Shown one piece after another: positions 56,590 to 64,000 of a stretch of DNA of 64,000 nt; the first letter of the stretch is position 1; every line of letters begins with the position of its first letter. Under the pieces are notes generated by a model. It made no database searches and was not told where the DNA came from. It was given only the letters and a program-made list of their open reading frames with translations. Source of the stretch: Reticulitermes speratus. Taxonomy: Eukaryota; Arthropoda; Insecta; Blattodea; Rhinotermitidae. Location of the stretch: NCBI GenBank assembly GCA_021186555.1, contig JAJKFL010000007.1:62001-126000 (forward strand), given 5' to 3'. A program made the position numbers and the translations under genes.

Positions 56590-57020
56590 ACAAAACGTAC
56601 ATGCACAAGAAATATTAGTATGGACCTTCAACAATAAAAAGAGGGACGGAGCATGCAGCAAGTATACGAAAAAATGTGAGGTGCGTACAGTACTTTCGTC
56701 GCAAACGTAAGCGAAGTAGACTACTTCGTAAACCAAAACATAGATGCAGTAAAATATTAATATCCACCTTCAACAATAAAAAGACGGACGGAGCATGCAC
56801 CAAACATAGAGAAAATGTGTCGTGCGTACACGATTTTGGTTGCAAACGTGAACGAAGTACACTACTTCGTAAACAGAAATGTAGATGCAGAAAAATATTA
56901 ATATGGACCTTCAACAATAAAAAGACGGACGGAGCTTGCAGCAAATATGTGAGGTGCGTACAGGAGTTTCGTCGCAAACGTGAGCGAAGTAGACTACTTC
57001 GTAAACCAAAACATAGATGC
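56590..57020 (+). repeat. About 135-bp tandem repeat, 3 copies
   Basis: Copies start near 56590, 56746 and 56890, each with ACCTTCAACAATAAAAAGA, GACGGAGC, GTGCGTACA and ACTACTTCGTAAAC. On the plus strand the unit is open and encodes a basic Cys-containing peptide (TFNNKKTDGAC, RRKRERSRLLRKPKHRC). On the minus strand it forms the unnatural tail of polymerase copy 1. It joins the polymerase exactly at 57019. Confidence 0.8.
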
Positions 57021-60000
57021 ACATACAACGGTTCACCTTTTTCCAGAATCATGCGCCTGATGGAAGTAAAGTTCACTACCTTACAATTTTCATAATTTAA
57101 GGTAATGCCCTTTACTTTACACTGGTACGATCGTATGTCACGGCCAGGTGTGAGGACTGAATATGCATAATTCTTTGGGCCACCAGATACAAATTCCTCA
57201 ATGTACGAACCAGGACCATACTCTTCCAGTTCGTCAGTCAGATCCCCCAAACAAAACCCGGTTTTGACCTTGGGCTGTTCACCTACCTTATGAACGAAGA
57301 TGACACAGTCAGTGTCACAATAGAGGACAGACTCGCCCAATTCTTCCAGGAAATTATACAGTTTTAGACGAGCCAATGCTGTTACGTAAGCTGCAATAGC
57401 CACATTAACATTTCTACCTGGGGTCACGTTCTCCTCTGCGTACTTCCAGGAGACCCATACCACTTCATTGTTCGGGAATATGAGGTTAGTCACCTCAATA
57501 CCCGGACTCGTTATGAGCTCGTAGAACTGTTCCGTGGAAGAAACAAGTACGGTCTGGGTCATGTTTTCGTTTTGTGCCCATTTACCCCACATTGAATTTA
57601 GTTGAAGTTTAGCCAAAGTTCTCTGCCCTGCATTCTTCGAAATTGATGCCCTGTCAAGATCAATTCCTTCTGAGCGCCGGTAGTTCTCAATGTATTCCGT
57701 CTTCTGCTCCTCGCTGACCACATCAGATGGATAACCAGACGCTTCCTGCTTCAACTTGAGAAACATGTTCACGTATCCGGCGAAGAGTCCGCCCTCCGTT
57801 CCTCTCAGCTGGGTCACACCGTACTCCCAAAACTCGTACACATCAATCACAACATACCCCTTCTCAACTGCCTTCCGTACCTCATCGACGACCCACGTGC
57901 CGACTAAGCACCGATCGTCATCTGAATGTCGGCAGTCCTCTTGCAGCGTCTTGTCAGCACAGGCGGAACACAGAGAGAACATCAGTCTGGAATTGGTCCT
58001 ATACGGAAGGACAGGATGGTACAACTTCCTGGGAGGAAGAACCTTACATTTCATTATCCCCTCCCTCGCCAAGCAGTCGGCGGGACAGTCATCACCCACG
58101 CACACTGTCGGGTGGCCTACAGGAAATTTCCCATACTTGCAAATGTACGGGTAAAGACTGATCACGTCTACGTAACGTATCTCTTCCTCGCCCTGCTTGA
58201 CCTTATACCACATCTTAATGGCCTCGGTTCTTCCCCCGTACAGAGCATCACGTATTTTCATGGGTAAATTTCTAACTAAGGGGTGTGAGTTCAGCTCATT
58301 TTCTAATTCCAAATTCTCCTGTAACATTTTTCTGAATTCACAACCCCAGATCGAGACGACTCTATACCCAGCATCTTCAATCCTCTTCAATCTGGCCATG
58401 GTCTCCTCGTATCTGGTATGCAACGTGTCCTGAGTGTTGCCGATAGGTTTATGTCTGTTGGGAAGACAGAGGCAGCCATGCCAAAAACAACCCAAGTACT
58501 CAAAAACTTCATTGGATTGTGCGCAATACCCGTCCACTTTTACATTAGGTACCCCAGCCAAACGTACTTCCCGCCCGTTACCCGCGTGAACAATTTCCTT
58601 ATCGCGACCAATAAACGCTAACCACTTCAAACCCTCCGTCGACTGCTTATCCCCCAATCGATAACCGGCTCGGGGTATGATTCCTACTGTGTCTGCTTTC
58701 AAGAAGAGTGTCCTAAAAACCCTGTTACAAATGGAGGATATCGTGATGGCTTGCCTGAACGGGTCCATCTTAACCAATTTCAAAAACAAACTCCTAAACG
58801 AACAGCAAGCCATACGCAAAACATTAACCTCATCGATGCAGTATGAGACCAACTCCTGCTTGTTATCAAAAACGTTAAATTTCACTGTCTCATACCATTC
58901 CAAAAATTGGACCCTCTCTTCCTTTGACATGAAATCCACCCCATAATACCTAGGTTCGGGAACGGGACCTACATAATTTAAATTTTGATCAGTATTAAAA
59001 AAATGAGGGTAGTAACCCTTCTTACATCTAAGATCGAAAGCCCTTGACATTGCCCTCAGCCCCATGGGTACGAAATTAAGGGAATCCCTAAATTCTAAAT
59101 GCTCAACTGACATGGATAGGATTTTAGTCCCATCCATGATCAGTTTCGGCGTCCATTTCAATTCAAGAAAGCGTCGCAGCAGGAACTGGTTATCATATCC
59201 CCGAGAGTTGTGTGCTATAACAAATATCTTGTCCAGAAACGGCCTGTCGATTCGTAGATAATCGACAAATATTCCTATAACATCAGGACCCCAAAACACG
59301 TGCTCTCTCTTCCCACACTGGACACAATCCACACTAACATCAGCAACAGACTCACACTTAGGACACGTCTGATGGCAACATACCAGATTCGGCACATGTT
59401 CAAAGCACCCATTCTCCCTTTCGAGATCCTGAGTGCTTTCAACATCAAAAAAGACAAACATGAAACGATCTGATAACTTGGCCTGTTTCAGAGGACTCAT
59501 GTAACATAGATGTCCTGTAGGTTGATGTCTATTGCACACGGAGCAAAACGGTTTGAAACATTCATGAGTCTTGCTCCCTGACACAATAGCACAACTCCTA
59601 CGTGCACGTTTCCACTGGCAGACCAATTTATTTTGTACCTTCAGGGTCACGTGATTCTGAAAACAGGTGTCACTCGCAAAAGTACGATTGCATGCGTCAC
59701 AATACCTCTCAGTGCCCTTACTGCAGGGAGGCGAGACAGTGCACAGAGAACATGAATACTTACACTTGTGTGTCTTGTCGTACATTGTATCACAAGCCTC
59801 GCATATGAACTTCTTACCCATAGCGGCCTTGATGTTACTGATGACATTGTAGTGACCCGTTTCCTCGTCAAAAAGTAGGTACAATTTCTTCTCCGAAATG
59901 GAATTTCCAGTAAAAATGACTCTATCAGGACTGAGTCCGTCGTAAACTACAATTCTGAAGCCTGAAAGAAACTCCTGAAACTGCCTAAGTTCCTCAATCC

Positions 60001-60190
60001 CCCCACCCTCAGACAAATCCACCCCTGAGGACCTAAGCAGTTCTTTTACTGGTCTCTCCAATCTGTTACCATTCCTATAGGCCTTGTACTCCGGGTCACC
60101 ATTCGCCTGTGCCATGGCAATGACCAGTGCGTGCGCTAAGCACTGCGAAGTGCCCCGCTCCACTACTATACTGCGCTTCACAGCACTCAT
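56615..60190 (-). CDS. Protein-primed family B DNA polymerase, Polinton type, copy 1 (altered C-terminus)
   Basis: The first in-frame ATG is at 60190 (the frame opens at 60220 without ATG). Residues, counted from 60220: an OTU-like domain at about 20-130 with C27 (SQCLA) and H123 (HYNVI); Cys-rich zinc fingers 140-240; the proofreading exonuclease motifs FFDVEST (257), AHNSRGYDNQFLLR (336) and YCIDEVNVLRMAC (460); KKGYYPHFFNT (400); EYLGCFWHGC (574); polymerase motif A DVISLYP (685); motif B KLQLNSMWG (871); motif C YCDTD (967), followed here by Cys instead of Ser. This order is typical of protein-primed PolB of Polintons/Mavericks, which replicate the element's linear DNA. After residue 1068 the natural end is lost and a 135-bp repeat supplies about 130 unrelated residues. 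No introns. Confidence 0.9.
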   Translation of the reverse strand: MSAVKRSIVVERGTSQCLAHALVIAMAQANGDPEYKAYRNGNRLERPVKELLRSSGVDLSEGGGIEELRQFQEFLSGFRIVVYDGLSPDRVIFTGNSISEKKLYLLFDEETGHYNVISNIKAAMGKKFICEACDTMYDKTHKCKYSCSLCTVSPPCSKGTERYCDACNRTFASDTCFQNHVTLKVQNKLVCQWKRARRSCAIVSGSKTHECFKPFCSVCNRHQPTGHLCYMSPLKQAKLSDRFMFVFFDVESTQDLERENGCFEHVPNLVCCHQTCPKCESVADVSVDCVQCGKREHVFWGPDVIGIFVDYLRIDRPFLDKIFVIAHNSRGYDNQFLLRRFLELKWTPKLIMDGTKILSMSVEHLEFRDSLNFVPMGLRAMSRAFDLRCKKGYYPHFFNTDQNLNYVGPVPEPRYYGVDFMSKEERVQFLEWYETVKFNVFDNKQELVSYCIDEVNVLRMACCSFRSLFLKLVKMDPFRQAITISSICNRVFRTLFLKADTVGIIPRAGYRLGDKQSTEGLKWLAFIGRDKEIVHAGNGREVRLAGVPNVKVDGYCAQSNEVFEYLGCFWHGCLCLPNRHKPIGNTQDTLHTRYEETMARLKRIEDAGYRVVSIWGCEFRKMLQENLELENELNSHPLVRNLPMKIRDALYGGRTEAIKMWYKVKQGEEEIRYVDVISLYPYICKYGKFPVGHPTVCVGDDCPADCLAREGIMKCKVLPPRKLYHPVLPYRTNSRLMFSLCSACADKTLQEDCRHSDDDRCLVGTWVVDEVRKAVEKGYVVIDVYEFWEYGVTQLRGTEGGLFAGYVNMFLKLKQEASGYPSDVVSEEQKTEYIENYRRSEGIDLDRASISKNAGQRTLAKLQLNSMWGKWAQNENMTQTVLVSSTEQFYELITSPGIEVTNLIFPNNEVVWVSWKYAEENVTPGRNVNVAIAAYVTALARLKLYNFLEELGESVLYCDTDCVIFVHKVGEQPKVKTGFCLGDLTDELEEYGPGSYIEEFVSGGPKNYAYSVLTPGRDIRSYQCKVKGITLNYENCKVVNFTSIRRMILEKGEPLYVHLCFGLRSSLLRSRLRRNSCTHLTYLLQAPSVFLLLKVHINIFLHLHFCLRSSVLRSRLQPKSCTHDTFSLCLVHAPSVFLLLKVDINILLHLCFGLRSSLLRLRLRRKYCTHLTFFRILAACSVPLFIVEGPY
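57019..59129. repeat. Tandem duplication, copy 1
   Basis: Matches 61890-64000 at a constant offset of 4871 bp without indels. The only differences I saw are five substitutions between about 57230 and 57315. Confidence 0.95.
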
Positions 60191-60690
60191 TACATCTACA
60201 GAACGCCCCTTCGTCCCCACCCTCCCTTACCTAAGGGCATCCTGACGTGGTCAAAACAGACCTCCAGACCATATTTGAGTTTCAGTAACAATAGCATACA
60301 CATTCCACCGCATACGTTAATTTCACAAAACTAAAATATTTCGTAATATTCTTAACATACCTTTTATTACAGTTATGATTTGCACGCCTGCTGCTCCTCC
60401 CCCAGGTTACTGAAAGGGTACCACTTTCCTAATTGAGTTCGAAACTTATGCACTGCTCTTTCAGTTGTACTGAGCAGGTGTCAAGAGGTTTGCGAACGAC
60501 GTCAAGGATAGGCCCTCACTTCAGAACTGTGGAGTGCGTTGAAACAACAGGATTGCCCCGCACATATTCGATGTTAGTCTGTGACAATCAAACTCACAAG
60601 ACATTCACTTACGAAGCAAACAAGCAATTATTTCTTCACTGAGAAACCATAGGAATCAGATATACTCGGCGTATCCACAAGCAGAAAACT
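60191..60690. other. Upstream region of polymerase copy 1
   Basis: Minus-strand upstream sequence with a stop (TAA) at 60229-60227, limiting the N-terminus. No TATA element or other gene is evident. A 69-codon plus frame at 60433 has no support. Confidence 0.35.
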
Positions 60691-60875
60691 ACCCAATACC
60701 AACCGGGCATATGAACTAATAAGAAACTAGGAACACCAACAATAAATAAAACAATAAATAAACAAACTATATCACACACCCCTTAAAAACAATGTTCGTA
60801 CATTATCTGGAATAGAAAATTAAGTAACACACTATACAAACGATACCCTTTTTTCAGCTAATGTAATCAGTTGCT

Positions 60876-60931
<56 letters not shown>

Positions 60932-61460
60932 TACAAACGATACCCTTTTTTCAGCTCGTGTGATCAGTTGCTTTTCACACACACACACACACTAATAACC
61001 TAATAAGGAACACCAACAATGAATAAAACAACAAATAAATAAATTAATAAACTATATCACACACCCCTTAAAAACAATGTCCGTACATCTTTTTCCGGAA
61101 TATAAAATTAAGTAACACACTATACAAACGATGCCCTTTCTTCAGCTCATGTGATCAGTTGCTTTTCACACACACACACACACACACACTAATAACCTAA
61201 TAAGGAACACCAACAATGAATAAAACAATAAATAAATAAACAAACTATATCATACACCCCTTAAAAACAATGTCGATACATTTTCTGGAATACAAAATTA
61301 AGTAACACACTATACAAACGATACACTTTTTTTCAGCTCATGTGATGCGTTGCTTTTTACAATGTACGACAAGACACACACACTAATAACCTAATAAGAA
61401 ACCAGGAACACCAACAATAAATAGAACAATAAATAAATAAATAAATAAACATGTGTTGAA
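60691..61460. repeat. Spacer of about 190-bp tandem units with (CA)n
   Basis: Three full copies and one partial (starting near 60715, 61010, 61195 and 61385) contain AATAAGGAACACCAACAAT, ACACACCCCTTAAAAACAAT, AAGTAACACACTATACAAAC and TCAGTTGCTTTTCACACACA. Pure (CA)n of 48 bases lies at about 60881-60928. No coding potential. Confidence 0.85.
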
Positions 61461-61719
61461 GAAATAATCATGATATATCAGCAGAAGATAATCTCTGTGA
61501 TCAAAGAGGTAATGGTATAAAATCACTCACTGCGGTACATTATAACCCTCACAGGTATTAACTTCACAAAGGGACACAGAATGACCAACAGCTACTCAAA
61601 TACACAGGGAACCTACACAATAACTAATTAACACACGGGAACAACAACAATAAGTAAATAGAGAAACAAAGAAAAAATTAACATTTGTTAACTGCAACGT
61701 TACTAACAAAAATAACTAA
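61461..61719. other. No gene seen
   Basis: AT-rich DNA directly downstream of polymerase copy 2; probably its 3' flank. Confidence 0.4.
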
Positions 61720-64000
61720 TTATTTGCACACTTGACCAAGAGGGAGAAAAAAAAAATACATGTAGCCATATGGTATGGACGACAAGTCGGGCAAAAGCCG
61801 GCGCTTCTTAAACACCGACTTGTACTGTTTGGTCTCTGGTTCAGAAACCACAATACCTACAGGTTTCCTCTTGATCTTCCGAGGATTGTGCACATACAAC
61901 GGTTCACCTTTTTCCAGAATCATGCGCCTGATGGAAGTAAAGTTCACTACCTTACAATTTTCATAATTTAAGGTAATGCCCTTTACTTTACACTGGTACG
62001 ATCGTATGTCACGGCCAGGTGTGAGGACTGAATATGCATAATTCTTTGGGCCACCAGATACAAATTCCTCAATGTACGAACCAGGACCATACTCCTCTAG
62101 TTCGTCAGTCAGATCCCCCAAACAAAACCCGGTTTTGACCTTGGGCTGTTCACCTACTTTACGAACGAAGATGACAGAGTCAGTGTCACAATAGAGGACA
62201 GACTCGCCCAATTCTTCCAGGAAATTATACAGTTTTAGACGAGCCAATGCTGTTACGTAAGCTGCAATAGCCACATTAACATTTCTACCTGGGGTCACGT
62301 TCTCCTCTGCGTACTTCCAGGAGACCCATACCACTTCATTGTTCGGGAATATGAGGTTAGTCACCTCAATACCCGGACTCGTTATGAGCTCGTAGAACTG
62401 TTCCGTGGAAGAAACAAGTACGGTCTGGGTCATGTTTTCGTTTTGTGCCCATTTACCCCACATTGAATTTAGTTGAAGTTTAGCCAAAGTTCTCTGCCCT
62501 GCATTCTTCGAAATTGATGCCCTGTCAAGATCAATTCCTTCTGAGCGCCGGTAGTTCTCAATGTATTCCGTCTTCTGCTCCTCGCTGACCACATCAGATG
62601 GATAACCAGACGCTTCCTGCTTCAACTTGAGAAACATGTTCACGTATCCGGCGAAGAGTCCGCCCTCCGTTCCTCTCAGCTGGGTCACACCGTACTCCCA
62701 AAACTCGTACACATCAATCACAACATACCCCTTCTCAACTGCCTTCCGTACCTCATCGACGACCCACGTGCCGACTAAGCACCGATCGTCATCTGAATGT
62801 CGGCAGTCCTCTTGCAGCGTCTTGTCAGCACAGGCGGAACACAGAGAGAACATCAGTCTGGAATTGGTCCTATACGGAAGGACAGGATGGTACAACTTCC
62901 TGGGAGGAAGAACCTTACATTTCATTATCCCCTCCCTCGCCAAGCAGTCGGCGGGACAGTCATCACCCACGCACACTGTCGGGTGGCCTACAGGAAATTT
63001 CCCATACTTGCAAATGTACGGGTAAAGACTGATCACGTCTACGTAACGTATCTCTTCCTCGCCCTGCTTGACCTTATACCACATCTTAATGGCCTCGGTT
63101 CTTCCCCCGTACAGAGCATCACGTATTTTCATGGGTAAATTTCTAACTAAGGGGTGTGAGTTCAGCTCATTTTCTAATTCCAAATTCTCCTGTAACATTT
63201 TTCTGAATTCACAACCCCAGATCGAGACGACTCTATACCCAGCATCTTCAATCCTCTTCAATCTGGCCATGGTCTCCTCGTATCTGGTATGCAACGTGTC
63301 CTGAGTGTTGCCGATAGGTTTATGTCTGTTGGGAAGACAGAGGCAGCCATGCCAAAAACAACCCAAGTACTCAAAAACTTCATTGGATTGTGCGCAATAC
63401 CCGTCCACTTTTACATTAGGTACCCCAGCCAAACGTACTTCCCGCCCGTTACCCGCGTGAACAATTTCCTTATCGCGACCAATAAACGCTAACCACTTCA
63501 AACCCTCCGTCGACTGCTTATCCCCCAATCGATAACCGGCTCGGGGTATGATTCCTACTGTGTCTGCTTTCAAGAAGAGTGTCCTAAAAACCCTGTTACA
63601 AATGGAGGATATCGTGATGGCTTGCCTGAACGGGTCCATCTTAACCAATTTCAAAAACAAACTCCTAAACGAACAGCAAGCCATACGCAAAACATTAACC
63701 TCATCGATGCAGTATGAGACCAACTCCTGCTTGTTATCAAAAACGTTAAATTTCACTGTCTCATACCATTCCAAAAATTGGACCCTCTCTTCCTTTGACA
63801 TGAAATCCACCCCATAATACCTAGGTTCGGGAACGGGACCTACATAATTTAAATTTTGATCAGTATTAAAAAAATGAGGGTAGTAACCCTTCTTACATCT
63901 AAGATCGAAAGCCCTTGACATTGCCCTCAGCCCCATGGGTACGAAATTAAGGGAATCCCTAAATTCTAAATGCTCAACTGACATGGATAGGATTTTAGTC
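61720..64000 (-). CDS. Protein-primed family B DNA polymerase, Polinton type, copy 2 (5' part outside the window)
   Basis: Same protein as copy 1, from about the end of the exonuclease II region onward; the N-terminal part lies beyond base 64000. It keeps exonuclease III, motif A (DVISLYP), motif B (LQLNSMWG) and motif C as YCDTDS, the usual form. The C-terminus is natural: after GEPLYVH it continues NPRKIKRKPVG, VFKKRRLLPDLSSIPYGY and a short hydrophobic end before TAA. The (K)R...L-x-D-x-S-x-PYGY ending is characteristic of this polymerase group. The visible reading frame is intact. Either copy could come from an integrated Polinton-like virus; no capsid or ATPase gene is visible. Confidence 0.9.
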   Translation of the reverse strand, partial: TKILSMSVEHLEFRDSLNFVPMGLRAMSRAFDLRCKKGYYPHFFNTDQNLNYVGPVPEPRYYGVDFMSKEERVQFLEWYETVKFNVFDNKQELVSYCIDEVNVLRMACCSFRSLFLKLVKMDPFRQAITISSICNRVFRTLFLKADTVGIIPRAGYRLGDKQSTEGLKWLAFIGRDKEIVHAGNGREVRLAGVPNVKVDGYCAQSNEVFEYLGCFWHGCLCLPNRHKPIGNTQDTLHTRYEETMARLKRIEDAGYRVVSIWGCEFRKMLQENLELENELNSHPLVRNLPMKIRDALYGGRTEAIKMWYKVKQGEEEIRYVDVISLYPYICKYGKFPVGHPTVCVGDDCPADCLAREGIMKCKVLPPRKLYHPVLPYRTNSRLMFSLCSACADKTLQEDCRHSDDDRCLVGTWVVDEVRKAVEKGYVVIDVYEFWEYGVTQLRGTEGGLFAGYVNMFLKLKQEASGYPSDVVSEEQKTEYIENYRRSEGIDLDRASISKNAGQRTLAKLQLNSMWGKWAQNENMTQTVLVSSTEQFYELITSPGIEVTNLIFPNNEVVWVSWKYAEENVTPGRNVNVAIAAYVTALARLKLYNFLEELGESVLYCDTDSVIFVRKVGEQPKVKTGFCLGDLTDELEEYGPGSYIEEFVSGGPKNYAYSVLTPGRDIRSYQCKVKGITLNYENCKVVNFTSIRRMILEKGEPLYVHNPRKIKRKPVGIVVSEPETKQYKSVFKKRRLLPDLSSIPYGYMYFFFLPLGQVCK
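61890..64000. repeat. Tandem duplication, copy 2 (continues beyond window)
   Basis: Partner of 57019-59129. The left boundary is at TGCACATACAACGG, where copy 1 switches to the 135-bp repeat. Confidence 0.95.

Noticed and set aside
57756..59871. Plus-strand frames of 60-132 codons across the polymerase
   Set aside because: Antisense shadows of the minus-strand polymerase gene; repeated at +4871 bp only because the gene is duplicated.

Overview
The window is eukaryotic nuclear DNA, almost certainly from an arthropod and probably an insect. It carries several kilobases of TTAGG, the arthropod telomere repeat. It also has tRNA-derived SINEs, decayed LINEs, many micro- and minisatellites and long intergenic stretches, with no bacterial operon structure. 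Polyneoptera (cockroach, termite or stick-insect type) is my guess from the style of the LINE and SINE remnants; that is inference, not proof.

Layout. 1-17058 is a telomere and subtelomere block. An 18-bp satellite (1-3898) runs into TTAGG (3899-6980). Then comes a scrambled, low-quality zone (6981-13165), and then CCTAA passes into the same satellite in inverse orientation (13166-17058). Variant by variant, the left satellite arm is the reverse complement of the right arm. The block is therefore a telomere-to-telomere palindrome: an assembly fold-back, or a real head-to-head fusion. The right half (CCTAA, satellite, unique DNA) has the normal order for a left chromosome end.

17060-36380 is ordinary intergenic DNA. 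It holds SINEs, 83-, 71- and 48-bp tandem arrays, a foldback element of about 185 bp, two LINE relics and three hammerhead-ribozyme-like motifs (a fourth lies at 38.5 kb). Only two weak minus-strand exons were found.

36380-56000 is the most unusual part. Short splice-flanked exon-like segments recur as diverged copies. Many are phase-1 symmetric and share a hydrophobic-x-D-G-(S/T) ending. They are mixed with a Gag-like zinc knuckle, minisatellites in protein-coding frame, two 109-bp arrays that begin exactly at a duplicated splice donor, and two copies of an integrase-like C-terminal tail. It reads as a subtelomeric factory of duplicated micro-exon cassettes with virus-like or transposon sequence built in.

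56600-64000 holds two tandem, nearly identical minus-strand genes for a protein-primed family B DNA polymerase of the Polinton/Maverick type, with an OTU-like N-terminus. Copy 1 is full length at the N-terminus, but its C-terminus is replaced by a tandem repeat of about 135 bp. Copy 2 has the natural C-terminus and runs off the window. The integrase-like tails just upstream fit a broken Polinton-class integration.

Many open frames here are by-products of stop-free tandem repeats, so I have left most of them out.
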